Positions 46,448-58,954 of a stretch of DNA of 64,000 nucleotides are shown here, in pieces. The position numbers and the translations under genes are program-made. Position 1 is the first letter of the stretch, and the number at the start of each line of letters is the position of its first letter. The stretch comes from Rallus limicola (Eukaryota; Chordata; Aves; Gruiformes; Rallidae): NCBI GenBank assembly GCA_022605955.1, contig JAKCOZ010000101.1:310001-374000 (forward strand). Reading direction: 5' to 3'. The notes below the pieces were generated by a model, which saw only the letters and a list, made by a program, of their open reading frames with translations, had not been told where the DNA came from and searched no databases.

Positions 46448-48625
46448 ATGCCTTTCATGCCTAGCTTCTTTACTTTGGGAGTTATTGCTGGACGTTTAGC
46501 ATGTTTTGAACTGCAGTCTGCTAGGGCCGAGAAAAGCACCGTAGGAGGTTCCAGGCATGTTCCCTCTTTCCAGGCAAAGGAAAAGGCTGAGAGCCAAAGT
46601 GACAGGGGCTGCTCGTGTGTCCTGTTAGGAGGTTTCAGACAAGCTATGCCTTTCAGGCCTAGCTTCTTTACTTTGGGAGTTATTGCTGGACGTTTAGCAT
46701 GTTTTGAACTGCAGTCTGCTAGGGCCGAGAAAAGCACCGTAGGAGGTTCCAGGCATGTTCCCTCTTTCCAGGCAAAGGAAAAGGCTGAGAGCCAAAGTGA
46801 CAGGGGCTGCTCGTGTGTCCTGTTAGGAGGTTTCAGACAAGCTATGCCTTTCAGGCCTAGCTTCTTTACTTTGGGAGTTATTGCTGGACGTTTAGCATGT
46901 TTTGAACTGCAGTCTGCTAGGGCCGAGAAAAGCACCGTAGGAGGTTCCAGGCATGTTCCCTCTTTCCAGGCAAAGGAAAAGGCTGAGAGCCAAAGTGACA
47001 GGGGCTGCTCGTGTGTCCTGTTAGGAGGTTTCAGACAAGCTATGCCTTTCAGGCCTAGCTTCTTTACTTTGGGAGTTATTGCTGGACGTTTAGCATGTTT
47101 TGAACTGCAGTCTGCTAGGGCCGAGAAAAGCACCGTAGGAGGTTCCAGGCATGTTCCCTCTTTCCAGGCAAAGGAAAAGGCTGAGAGCCAAAGTGACAGG
47201 GGCTGCTCGTGTGTCCTGTTAGGAGGTTTCAGACAAGCTATGCCTTTCAGGCCTAGCTTCTATACTTTGAGAGTTATTGCTGGACGTTTAGCATGTTTTG
47301 AACTGCAGTCTGCTAGGGCTGAGAAAAGCACCGTAGGAGGTTCCAGGCATGTTCCCTCTTTCCAGGCAAAGGAAAAGGCTGAGAGCCAAAGTGACAGGGT
47401 CTGCTCGTGTGTCCTGTTAGGAGGTTTCAGACAAGCTATGCCTTTCAGGCCTAGCTTCTTTACTTTGGGAGTTATTGCTGGACGTTTAGCATGTTTTGAA
47501 CTGCAGTCTGCTAGGGCCGAGAAAAGCACCGTAGGAGGTTCCAGGCATGTTCCCTCTTTCCAGGCAAAGGAAAAGGCTGAGAGCCAAAGTGACAGGGTCT
47601 GCTCGTGTGTCCTGTTAGGAGGTTTCAGACAAGCTATGCCTTTCATGCCTAGCTTCTTTACTTTGGGAGTTATTGCTGGACGTTTAGCATGTTTTGAACT
47701 GCAGTCTGCTAGGGCCGAGAAAAGCACCGTAGGAGGTTCCAGGCATGTTCCCTCTTTCCAGGCAAAGGAAAAGGCTGAGAGACAAAGTGACAGGGTTTGC
47801 TCGTGTGTCCTGTTAGGAGGTTTCAGACAAGCTATGCCTTTCAGGCCTAGCTTCTTTACTTTGGGAGTTATTGCTGGACGTTTAGCATGTTTTGAACTGC
47901 AGTCTGCTAGGGCCGAGAAAAGCACCGTAGGAGGTTCCAGGCATGTTCCCTCTTTCCAGGCAAAGGAAAAGGCTGAGAGCCAAAGTGACAGGGTTTGATC
48001 GTGTGTCCTGTTAGGAGGTTTCAGACAAGCTATGCCTTTCAGGCCTAGCTTCTTTACTTTGGGAGTTATTGCTGGACGTTTAGCATGTTTTGAACTGCAG
48101 TCTGCTAGGGCCGAGAAAAGCACCGTAGGAGGTTCCAGGCATGTTCCCTCTTTCCAGGCAAAGGAAAAGGCTGAGAGCCAAAGTGACAGGGGCTGCTCGT
48201 GTGTCCTGTTAGGAGGTTTCAGACAAGCTATGCCTTTCAGGCCTAGCTTCTTTACTTTGGGAGTTATTGCTGGACGTTTAGCATGTTTTGAACTGCAGTC
48301 TGCTAGGGCCGAGAAAAGCACCGTAGGAGGTTCCAGGCATGTTCCCTCTTTCCAGGCAAAGGAAAAGGCTGAGAGCCAAAGTGACAGGGTCTGCTCGTGT
48401 GTCCTGTTAGGAGGTTTCAGACAAGCTATGCCTTTCAGGCCTAGCTTCTTTACTTTGGGAGTTATTGCTGGACGTTTAGCATGTTTTGAACTGCAGTCTG
48501 CTAGGGCCGAGAAAAGCACCGTAGGAGGTTCCAGGCATGTTCCCTCTTTCCAGGCAAAGGAAAAGGCTGAGAACCAAAGTGACAGGGGCTGCTCGTGTGT
48601 CCTGTTAGGAGGTTTCAGACAAGCT
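46448..48625 (+). repeat. Satellite segment 9: 11 monomers
   Basis: Exactly 11 x 198 bp. Four successive units with 'ggggctgctcg' tails open the segment and look nearly identical, suggesting recent single-monomer expansion. A 'ttcatgcc' unit without an insertion starts at 47636. A C-to-A change at 47998 gives TGA in the plus frame. The last three monomers resemble the 641-bp cassettes except for an ordinary start. Confidence 0.95.
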
Positions 48626-48668
48626 ATGCCTTTCAGGCCTAGCTTGTCTGAAACCTCCTAACAGGACA
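48598..48668. repeat. 71-bp palindrome at 47-bp insertion J10
   Basis: Same structure; the 47-bp block is 48626-48672, followed by the second 641-bp cassette. Confidence 0.95.
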
Positions 48669-48672
48669 AGCT

Positions 48673-49313
48673 ATGCCTTTCATGCCTAGCTTCTTTACTT
48701 TGGGAGTTATTGCTGGACGTTTAGCATGTTTTGAACTGCAGTCTGCTAGGGCCGAGAAAAGCACCGTAGGAGGTTCCAGGCATGTTCCCTCTTTCCAGGC
48801 AAAGGAAAAGGCTGAGAGCCAAAGTGACAGGGGCTGCTCGTGTGTCCTGTTAGGAGGTTTCAGACAAGCTATGCCTTTCAGGCCTAGCTTCTTTACTTTG
48901 GGAGTTATTGCTGGACGTTTAGCATGTTTTGAACTGCAGTCTGCTAGGGCCGAGAAAAGCACCGTAGGAGGTTCCAGGCATGTTCCCTCTTTCCAGGCAA
49001 AGGAAAAGGCTGAGAGCCAAAGTGACAGGGTCTGCTCGTGTGTCCTGTTAGGAGGTTTCAGACAAGCTATGCCTTTCAGGCCTAGCTTCTTTACTTTGGG
49101 AGTTATTGCTGGACGTTTAGCATGTTTTGAACTGCAGTCTGCTAGGGCCGAGAAAAGCACCGTAGGAGGTTCCAGGCATGTTCCCTCTTTCCAGGCAAAG
49201 GAAAAGGCTGAGAACCAAAGTGACAGGGGCTGCTCGTGTGTCCTGTTAGGAGGTTTCAGACAAGCTATGCCTTTCAGGCCTAGCTTGTCTGAAACCTCCT
49301 AACAGGACAAGCT
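48673..49313 (+). repeat. 641-bp cassette copy 2: three monomers plus insertion J11
   Basis: Three monomers (48673-49266) and a 47-bp block (49267-49313). By reading, it matches the cassette at 45807-46447 with no difference found, so one is probably a recent copy of the other. Confidence 0.9.
49239..49309. repeat. 71-bp palindrome at 47-bp insertion J11
   Basis: Same 34-3-34 structure within the second 641-bp cassette; the next monomer begins 'ttcatgcc'. Confidence 0.95.
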
Positions 49314-51689
49314 ATGCCTTTCATGCCTAGCTTCTTTACTTTGGGAGTTATTGCTGGACGTTTAGCATGTTTTGAACTGCAGTCTGCTAGGGCCGAGAAA
49401 AGCACCGTAGGAGGTTCCAGGCATGTTCCCTCTTTCCAGGCAAAGGAAAAGGCTGAGAGCCAAAGTGACAGGGGCTGCTCGTGTGTCCTGTTAGGAGGTT
49501 TCAGACAAGCTATGCCTTTCAGGCCTAGCTTCTTTACTTTGGGAGTTATTGCTGGACGTTTAGCATGTTTTGAACTGCAGTCTGCTAGGGCCGAGAAAAG
49601 CACCGTAGGAGGTTCCAGGCATGTTCCCTCTTTCCAGGCAAAGGAAAAGGCTGAGAGCCAAAGTGACAGGGGCTGCTCGTGTGTCCTGTTAGGAGGTTTC
49701 AGACAAGCTATGCCTTTCAGGCCTAGCTTCTTTACTTTGGGAGTTATTGCTGGACGTTTAGCATGTTTTGAACTGCAGTCTGCTAGGGCCGAGAAAAGCA
49801 CCGTAGGAGGTTCCAGGCATGTTCCCTCTTTCCAGGCAAAGGAAAAGGCTGAGAGCCAAAGTGACAGGGTCTGCTCGTGTGTCCTGTTAGGAGGTTTCAG
49901 ACAAGCTATGCCTTTCAGGCCTAGCTTCTTTACTTTGAGAGTTATTGCTGGACGTTTAGCATGTTTTGAACTGCAGTCTGCTAGGGCCGAGAAAAGCACC
50001 GTAGGAGGTTCCAGGCATGTTCCCTCTTTCCAGGCAAAGGAAAAGGCTGAGAGCCAAAGTGACAGGGTCTGCTCGTGTGTCCTGTTAGGAGGTTTCAGAC
50101 AAGCTATGCCTTTCAGGCCTAGCTTCTTTACTTTGGGAGTTATTGCTGGACGTTTAGCATGTTTTGAACTGCAGTCTGCTAGGGCCGAGAAAAGCACCGT
50201 AGGAGGTTCCAGGCATGTTCCCTCTTTCCAGGCAAAGGAAAAGGCTGAGAGCCAAAGTGACAGGGTCTGCTCGTGTGTCCTGTTAGGAGGTTTCAGACAA
50301 GCTATGCCTTTCAGGCCTAGCTTCTTTACTTTGGGAGTTATTGCTGGACGTTTAGCATGTTTTGAACTGCAGTCTGCTAGGGCCGAGAAAAGCACCGTAG
50401 GAGGTTCCAGGCATGTTCCCTCTTTCCAGGCAAAGGAAAAGGCTGAGAGCCAAAGTGACAGGTGCTGCTCATGTGTCCTGTTAGGAGGTTTCAGACAAGC
50501 TATGCCTTTCAGGCCTAGCTTCTTTACTTTGGGAGTTATTGCTGGACGTTTAGCATGTTTTGAACTGCAGTCTGCTAGGGCCGAGAAAAGCACCGTAGGA
50601 GGTTCCAGGCATGTTCCCTCTTTCCAGGCAAAGGAAAAGGCTGAGAGCCAAAGTGACAGGGTCTGCTCGTGTGTCCTGTTAGGAGGTTTCAGACAAGCTA
50701 TGCCTTTCAGGCCTAGCTTCTTTACTTTGGGAGTTATTGCTGGACGTTTAGCATGTTTTGAACTGCAGTCTGCTAGGGCCGAGAAAAGCACCGTAGGAGG
50801 TTCCAGGCATGTTCCCTCTTTCCAGGCAAAGGAAAAGGCTGAGAGCCAAAGTGACAGGGGCTGCTCGTGTGTCCTGTTAGGAGGTTTCAGACAAGCTATG
50901 CCTTTCAGGCCTAGCTTCTTTACTTTGGGAGTTATTGCTGGACGTTTAGCATGTTTTGAACTGCAGTCTGCTAGGGCCGAGAAAAGCACCGTAGGAGGTT
51001 CCAGGCATGTTCCCTCTTTCCAGGCAAAGGAAAAGGCTGAGAGCCAAAGTGACAGGTGCTGCTCATGTGTCCTTTTAGGAGGTTTCAGACAAGCTATGCC
51101 TTTCAGGCCTAGCTTCTTTACTTTGGGAGTTATTGCTGGACGTTTAGCATGTTTTGAACTGCAGTCTGCTAGGGCCGAGAAAAGCACCGTAGGAGGTTCC
51201 AGGCATGTTCCCTCTTTCCAGGCAAAGGAAAAGGCTGAGAGACAAAGTGACAGGGTTTGCTCGTGTGTCCTGTTAGGAGGTTTCAGACAAGCTATGCCTT
51301 TCAGGCCTAGCTTCTTTACTTTGGGAGTTATTGCTGGACGTTTAGCATGTTTTGAACTGCAGTCTGCTAGGGCCGAGAAAAGCACCGTAGGAGGTTCCAG
51401 GCATGTTCCCTCTTTCCAGGCAAAGGAAAAGGCTGAGAGCCAAAGTGACAGGGTTTGCTCGTGTGTCCTGTTAGGAGGTTTCAGACAAGCTATGCCTTTC
51501 AGGCCTAGCTTCTTTACTTTGGGAGTTATTGCTGGACGTTTAGCATGTTTTGAACTGCAGTCTGCTAGGGCCGAGAAAAGCACCGTAGGAGGTTCCAGGC
51601 ATGTTCCCTCTTTCCAGGCAAAGGAAAAGGCTGAGAACCACAGTGACAGGGGCTGCTCGTGTGTCCTGTTAGGAGGTTTCAGACAAGCT
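49314..51689 (+). repeat. Satellite segment 11: 12 monomers
   Basis: Exactly 12 x 198 bp, the same length as segment 6, with a similar first four units (including a 'ctttgagag' unit) but a different continuation. Private changes include 'gtgtccttttagg' near 51074 and 'gagaaccacagtg' near 51640. It ends with 'aggtgctgctcatg', 'agagaca', plain and 'gagaacc' units. Confidence 0.95.
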
Positions 51690-51732
51690 ATGCCTTTCAG
51701 GCCTAGCTTGTCTGAAACCTCCTAACAGGACA
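51662..51732. repeat. 71-bp palindrome at 47-bp insertion J12
   Basis: Same structure; the 47-bp block is 51690-51736, followed by a 'ttcatgcc' monomer. Confidence 0.95.
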
Positions 51733-51736
51733 AGCT

Positions 51737-53320
51737 ATGCCTTTCATGCCTAGCTTCTTTACTTTGGGAGTTATTGCTGGACGTTTAGCATGTTTTGAAC
51801 TGCAGTCTGCTAGGGCCGAGAAAAGCACCGTAGGAGGTTCCAGGCATGTTCCCTCTTTCCAGGCAAAGGAAAAGGCTGAGAGCCAAAGTGACAGGGTCTG
51901 CTCGTGTGTCCTGTTAGGAGGTTTCAGACAAGCTATGCCTTTCAGGCCTAGCTTCTTTACTTTGGGAGTTATTGCTGGACGTTTAGCATGTTTTGAACTG
52001 CAGTCTGCTAGGGCCGAGAAAAGCACCGTAGGAGGTTCCAGGCATGTTCCCTCTTTCCAGGCAAAGGAAAAGGCTGAGAGCCAAAGTGACAGGGTCTGCT
52101 CGTGTGTCCTGTTAGGAGGTTTCAGACAAGCTATGCCTTTCAGGCCTAGCTTCTTTACTTTGGGAGTTATTGCTGGACGTTTAGCATGTTTTGAACTGCA
52201 GTCTGCTAGGGCCGAGAAAAGCACCGTAGGAGGTTCCAGGCATGTTCCCTCTTTCCAGGCAAAGGAAAAGGCTGAGAGCCAAAGTGACAGGGTCTGCTCG
52301 TGTGTCCTGTTAGGAGGTTTCAGACAAGCTATGCCTTTCAGGCCTAGCTTCTATACTTTGAGAGTTATTGCTGGACGTTTAGCATGTTTTGAACTGCAGT
52401 CTGCTAGGGCCGAGAAAAGCACCGTAGGAGGTTCCAGGCATGTTCCCTCTTTCCAGGCAAAGGAAAAGGCTGAGAGCCAAAGTGACAGGGGCTGCTCGTG
52501 TGTCCTGTTAGGAGGTTTCAGACAAGCTATGCCTTTCAGGCCTAGCTTCTTTACTTTGGGAGTTATTGCTGGACGTTTAGCATGTTTTGAACTGCAGTCT
52601 GCTAGGGCCGAGAAAAGCACCGTAGGAGGTTCCAGGCATGTTCCCTCTTTCCAGGCAAAGGAAAAGGCTGAGAGCCAAAGTGACAGGGTCTGCTTGTGTG
52701 TCCTGTTAGGAGGTTTCAGACAAGCTATGCCTTTCAGGCCTAGCTTCTTTACTTTGGGAGTTATTGCTGGACATTTAGCATGTTTTGAACTGCAGTCTGC
52801 TAGGGCCGAGAAAAGCACCGTAGGAGGTTCCAGGCATGTTCCCTCTTTCCAGGCAAAGGAAAAGGCTGAGAGCCAAAGTGACAGGGTCTGCTCGTGTGTC
52901 CTGTTAGGAGGTTTCAGACAAGCTATGCCTTTCAGGCCTAGCTTCTTTACTTTGGGAGTTATTGCTGGACGTTTAGCATGTTTTGAACTGCAGTCTGCTA
53001 GGGCCGAGAAAAGCACCGTAGGAGGTTCCAGGCATGTTCCCTCTTTCCAGGCAAAGGAAAAGGCTGAGAGCCAAAGTGACAGGGTCTGCTCGTGTGTCCT
53101 GTTAGGAGGTTTCAGACAAGCTATGCCTTTCAGGCCTAGCTTCTTTACTTTGGGAGTTATTGCTGGACGTTTAGCATGTTTTGAACTGCAGTCTGCTAGG
53201 GCCGAGAAAAGCACCGTAGGAGGTTCCAGGCATGTTCCCTCTTTCCAGGCAAAGGAAAAGGCTGAGAGCCAAAGTGACAGGGTCTGCTCGTGTGTCCTGT
53301 TAGGAGGTTTCAGACAAGCT
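51737..53320 (+). repeat. Satellite segment 12: 8 monomers
   Basis: Exactly 8 x 198 bp. The unit order, with a 'cttctatactttgagag' unit in position 4, 'cttgtg' in 5 and 'gacattt' in 6, matches the last eight units of segment 6. The main noted differences are the 'ttcatgcc' start and a 'ggggctgctcg' tail in unit 4. Confidence 0.95.
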
Positions 53321-53363
53321 ATGCCTTTCAGGCCTAGCTTGTCTGAAACCTCCTAACAGGACA
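53293..53363. repeat. 71-bp palindrome at 47-bp insertion J13
   Basis: Same structure; the 47-bp block is 53321-53367, followed by a 'ttcatgcc' monomer. Confidence 0.95.
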
Positions 53364-53367
53364 AGCT

Positions 53368-56300
53368 ATGCCTTTCATGCCTAGCTTCTTTACTTTGGGA
53401 GTTATTGCTGGACGTTTAGCATGTTTTGAACTGCAGTCTGCTAGGGCCGAGAAAAGCACCGTAGGAGGTTCCAGGCATGTTCCCTCTTTCCAGGCAAAGG
53501 AAAAGGCTGAGAGCCAAAGTGACAGGGTCTGCTCGTGTGTCCTGTTAGGAGGTTTCAGATAAGCTATGCCTTTCAGGCCTAGCTTCTTTAATTTGGGAGT
53601 TATTACTGGACGTTTAGCATGTTTTGAACTGCAGTCTGCTAGGGCCGAGAAAAGCACCGTAGGAGGTTCCAGGCATGTTCCCTCTTTCCAGGCAAAGGAA
53701 AAGGCTGAGAGCCAAAGTGACAGGTGCTGCTCATGTGTCCTGTTAGGAGGTTTCAGACAAGCTATGCCTTTCAGGCCTAGCTTCTTTACTTTGGGAGTTA
53801 TTGCTGGACGTTTAGCATGTTTTGAACTGCAGTCTGCTAGGGCCGAGAAAAGCACCGTAGGAGGTTCCAGGCATGTTCCCTCTTTCCAGGCAAAGGAAAA
53901 GGCTGAGAGCCAAAGCGACAGGGTCTGCTCGGGTGTCCTGTTAGGAGGTTTCAGACAAGCTATGCCTTTCAGGCCTAGCTTCTTTACTTTGGGAGTTATT
54001 GCTGGACGTTTAGCATGTTTTGAGCTGCAGTCTGCTAGGGCCGAGAAAAGCACCGTAGGAGGTTCCAGGCATGTTCCCTCTTTCCAAGCAAAGGAAAAAG
54101 CTGAGAGCCAAAGTGACAGGGTTTGCTCGGGTGTCCTGTTAGGAGGTTTCAGACAAGCTATGCCTTTCAGGCCTAGCTTCTTTACTTTGGGAGTTATTGC
54201 TGGACGTTTAGCATGTTTTGAGCTGCAGTCTGCTAGGGCCGAGAAAAGCACCGTAGGAGGTTCCAGGCATGTTCCCTCTTTCCAGGCAAAGGAAAAGGCT
54301 GAGAGCCAAAGTGACAGGGTCTGCTCGGGTGTCCTGTTAGGAGGTTTCAGACAAGCTATGCCTTTCAGGCCTAGCTTCTTTACTTTGGGAGTTATTGCTG
54401 GACGTTTAGCATGTTTTGAACTGCAGTCTGCTAGGGCCGAGAAAAGCACCGTAGGAGGTTCCAGGCATGTTCCCTCTTTCCAGGCAAAGGAAAAGGCTGA
54501 GAGCCAAAGTGACAGGGTCTGCTCGGGTGTCCTGTTAGGAGGTTTCAGACAAGCTATGCCTTTCAGGCCTAGCTTCTTTACTTTGGGAGTTATTACTGGA
54601 CGTTTAGCATGTTTTGAACTGCAGTCTGCTAGGGCCGAGAAAAGCACCGTAGGAGGTTCCAGGCATGTTCCCTCTTTCCAGGCAAAGGAAAAGGCTGAGA
54701 GCCAAAGTGACAGGTGCTGCTCATGTGTCCTGTTAGGAGGTTTCAGACAAGCTATGCCTTTCAGGCCTAGCTTCTTTACTTTGGGAGTTATTGCTGGACG
54801 TTTAGCATGTTTTGAACTGCAGTCTGCTAGGGCCGAGAAAAGCACCGTAGGAGGTTCCAGGCATGTTCCCTCTTTCCAGGCAAAGGAAAAGGCTGAGAGC
54901 CAAAGTGACAGGGTCTGCTCGGGTGTCCTGTTAGGAGGTTTCAGACAAGCTATGCCTTTCAGGCCTAGCTTCTTTACTTTGGGAGTTATTGCTGGACGTT
55001 TAGCATGTTTTGAACTGCAGTCTGCTAGGGCCGAGAAAAGCACCGTAGGAGGTTCCAGGCATGTTCCCTCTTTCCAGGCAAAGGAAAAGGCTGAGAGCCA
55101 TAGTGACAGGGTCTGCTCGGGTGTCCTGTTAGGAGGTTTCAGACAAGCTATGCCTTTCAGGCCTAGCTTCTTTACTTTGGGAGTTATTGCTGGATGTTTA
55201 GCATGTTTTGAGCTGCAGTCTGCTAGGGCCGAGAAAAGCACCGTAGGAGGTTCCAGGCATGTTCCCTCTTTCCAAGCAAAGGAAAAAGCTGAGAGCCAAA
55301 GTGAAAGGGTTTGCTCGTGTGTCCTGTTAGGAGGTTTCAGACAAGCTATGCCTTTCAGGCCTCGCTTCTTTACTTTGGGAGTTATTGCTGGACGTTTAGC
55401 ATGTTTTGAACTGCAGTCTGCTAGGGCCGAGAAAAGCACCGTAGGAGGTTCCAGGCATGTTCCCTCTTTCCAGGCAAAGGAAAAGGCTGAGAGCCAAAGT
55501 GACAGGTGCTGCTCATGTGTCCTGTTAGGAGGTTTCAGACAAGCTATGCCTTTCAGGCCTAGCTTCTTTACTTTGGGAGTTATTGCTGGACGTTTAGCAT
55601 GTTTTGAACTGCAGTCTGCTAGGGCCGAGAAAAGCACCGTAGGAGGTTCCAGGCATGTTCCCTCTTTCCAGGCAAAGGAAAAGGCTGAGAGCCAAAGTGA
55701 CAGGGTCTGCTCGGGTGTCCTGTTAGGAGGTTTCAGACAAGCTATGCCTTTCAGGCCTAGCTTCTTTACTTTGGGAGTTATTGCTGGACGTTTAGCATGT
55801 TTTGAACTGCAGTCTGCTAGGGCCGAGAAAAGCACCGTAGGAGGTTCCAGGCATGTTCCCTCTTTCCAGGCAAAGGAAAAGGCTGAGAGCCAAAGTGACA
55901 GGGTCTGCTTGTGTGTCCTGTTAGGAGGTTTCAGACAAGCTATGCCTTTCAGGCCTAGCTTCTTTACTTTGGGAGTTATTGCTGGACGTTTAGCATGTTT
56001 TGAACTGCAGTCTGCTAGGGCCGAGAAAAGCACCGTAGGAGGTTCCAGGCATGTTCCCTCTTTCCAGGCAAAGGAAAAGGCTGAGAGCCAAAGTGACAGG
56101 GTCTGCTCGTGTGTCCTGTTAGGAGGTTTCAGACAAGCTATGCCTTTCAGGCCTAGCTTCTTTACTTTGGGAGTTATTGCTGGACGTTTAGCATGTTTTG
56201 AACTGCAGTCTGCTAGGGCCGAGAAAAGCACCATAGGAGGTTCCAGGCATGTTCCCTCTTTCCAGGCAAAGGAAAAGGCTGAGAACCAAAGTGACAGGGG

Positions 56301-58911
56301 CTGCTCGTGTGTCCTGTTAGGAGGTTTCAGACAAGCTATGCCTTTCAGGCCTAGCTTCTTTACTTTGGGAGTTATTGCTGGACGTTTAGCATGTTTTGAA
56401 CTGCAGTCTGCCAGGGCCGAGAAAAGCACCGTAGGAGGTTCCAGGCATGTTCCCTCTTTCCAGGCAAAGGAAAAGGCTGAGAGCCAAAGTGACAGGGTCT
56501 GCTCGTGTGTCCTGTTAGGAGGTTTCAGACAAGCTATGCCTTTCAGGCCTAGCTTCTTTACTTTGGGAGTTATTGCTGGACGTTTAGCATGTTTTGAACT
56601 GCAGTCTGCTAGGGCCGAGAAAAGCACCGTAGGAGGTTCCAGGCATGTTCCCTCTTTCCAGGCAAAGGAAAAGGCTGAGAGCCAAAGTGACAGGGTCTGC
56701 TTGTGTGTCCTGTTAGGAGGTTTCAGACAAGCTATGCCTTTCAGGCCTAGCTTCTTTACTTTGGGAGTTATTGCTGGACGTTTAGCATGTTTTGAACTGC
56801 AGTCTGCTAGGGCCGAGAAAAGCACCGTAGGAGGTTCCAGGCATGTTCCCTCTTTCCAGGCAAAGGAAAAGGCTGAGAGCCAAAGTGACAGGGGCTGCTC
56901 GTGTGTCCTGTTAGGAGGTTTCAGACAAGCTATGCCTTTCATGCCTAGCTTCTTTACTTTGGGAGTTATTGCTGGACGTTTAGCATGTTTTGAACTGCAG
57001 TCTGCTAGGGCCGAGAAAAGCACCGTAGGAGGTTCCAGGCATGTTCCCTCTTTCCAGGCAAAGGAAAAGGCTGAGAGCCAAAGTGACAGGGTCTGCTCGT
57101 GTGTCCTGTTAGGAGGTTTCAGACAAGCTATGCCTTTCAGGCCTAGCTTCTTTACTTTGGGAGTTATTGCTGGACGTTTAGCATGTTTTGAACTGCAGTC
57201 TGCTAGGGCCGAGAAAAGCACCGTAGGAGGTTCCAGGCATGTTCCCTCTTTCCAGGCAAAGGAAAAGGCTGAAAACCAAAGTGACAGGGTCTGCTCGTGT
57301 GTCCTGTTAGGAGGTTTCAGACAAGCTATGCCTTTCAGGCCTAGCTTCTTTACTTTGGGAGTTATTGCTGGACGTTTAGCATGTTTTGAACTGCAGTCTG
57401 CTAGGGCCGAGAAAAGCACCGTAGGAGGTTCCAGGCATGTTCCCTCTTTCCAGGCAAAGGAAAAGGCTGAGAGCCAAAGTGACAGGGTCTGCTCGTGTGT
57501 CCTGTTAGGAGGTTTCAGACAAGCTATGCCTTTCAGGCCTAGCTTCTTTACTTTGGGAGTTATTGCTGGACGTTTAGCATGTTTTGAACTGCAGTCTGCT
57601 AGGGCCGAGAAAAGCACCGTAGGAGGTTCCAGGCATGTTCCCTCTTTCCAGGCAAAGGAAAAGGCTGAAAACCAAAGTGACAGGGGCTGCTCGTGTGTCA
57701 TGTTAGGAGGTTTCAGACAAGCTATGCCTTTCATGCCTAGCTTCTTTACTTTGGGAGTTATTGCTGGACGTTTAGCATGTTTTGAACTGCAGTCTGCTAG
57801 GGCCGAGAAAAGCACCGTAGGAGGTTCCAGGCATGTTCCCTCTTTCCAGGCAAAGGAAAAGTCTGAGAGCCAAAGTGACAGGGTCTGCTCGTGTGTCCTG
57901 TTAGGAGGTTTCAGACAAGCTATGCCTTTCAGGCCTAGCTTCTTTACTTTGGGAGTTATTGCTGGACGTTTAGCATGTTTTGAACTGCAGTCTGCTAGGG
58001 CCGAGAAAAGCACCGTAGGAGGTTCCAGGCATGTTCCCTCTTTCCAGGCAAAGGAAAAGGCTGAGAGCCAAAGTGACAGGTGCTGCTCATGTGTCCTGTT
58101 AGGAGGTTTCAGACAAGCTATGCCTTTCAGGCCTAGCTTCTTTACTTTGGGAGTTATTGCTGGACGTTTAGCATGTTTTGAACTGCAGTCTGCTAGGGCC
58201 GAGAAAAGCACCGTAGGAGGTTACAGGCATGTTCCCTCTTTCCAGGCAAAGGAAAAGGCTGAGAGCCAAAGTGAAAGGGTCTGCTCGGGTGTCCTGTTAG
58301 GAGGTTTCAGACAAGCTATGCCTTTCAGGCCTAGCTTCTTTACTTTGGGAGTTATTGCTGGACGTTTAGCATGTTTTGAACTGCAGTCTGCTAGGGCCGA
58401 GAAAAGCACCGTAGGAGGTTCCAGGCATGTTCCCTCTTTCCAAGCAAAGGGAAAAGCTGAGAGCCAAAGTGAAAGGGTTTGCTCGTGTGTCCTGTTAGGA
58501 GGTTTCAGACAAGCTATGCCTTTCAGGCCTAGCTTCTTTACTTTGGGAGTTATTGCTGGACGTTTAGCATGTTTTGAATTGCAGTCTGCTAGGGCCGAGA
58601 AAAGCACCGTAGGAGGTTCCAGGCATGTTCCCTCTTCCCAGGCAAAGGAAAAGGCTGAGAGCCAAAGTGACAGGGTCTGCTTGTGTGTCCTGTTAGGAGG
58701 TTTCAGACAAGCTATGCCTTTCAGGCCTAGCTTCTTTACTTTGGGAGTTATTGCTGGACGTTTAGCATGTTTTGAACTGCAGTCTGCTAGGGCCGAGAAA
58801 AGCACCGTAGGAGGTTCCAGGCATGTTCCCTCTTTCCAGGCAAAGGAAAAGGCTGAGAACCAAAGTGACAGGGGCTGCTCGTGTGTCATGTTAGGAGGTT
58901 TCAGACAAGCT
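53368..58911 (+). repeat. Satellite segment 13: 28 monomers
   Basis: Exactly 28 x 198 bp. It opens like segment 7, carries a five-monomer module at 54556, a portion related to the 10-mer family ('accatagg' A at 56233, 'tctgccagg' in the next unit), and from about 57.3 kb a stretch matching segment 3 at 24,824 bp. A C-to-T change at 53560 ('cagataagc') creates TAA in the plus frame. Confidence 0.95.
54556..55545 (+). repeat. Five-monomer module, copy 6
   Basis: Order 'attactgg' with 'aggtgctgctcatg', 'ctcggg', 'gccatag' with 'ctcggg', 'gatgttt' with the 'caagcaaagg'/'agtgaaagg' haplotype, then 'cctcgcttc'. The last unit ends in 'aggtgctgctcatg' instead of 'cttgtg' or 'ctcgtg', so it appears joined to a different neighbour by exchange. 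Confidence 0.85.
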
Positions 58912-58954
58912 ATGCCTTTCAGGCCTAGCTTGTCTGAAACCTCCTAACAGGACA
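58884..58954. repeat. 71-bp palindrome at 47-bp insertion J14 (variant left arm)
   Basis: Same structure, but the left arm has 'tgtcatgtt' instead of 'tgtcctgtt', adding a mismatch near its outer end. The 47-bp block is 58912-58958. The next monomer begins 'ttcatacc', as after J3. Confidence 0.95.
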
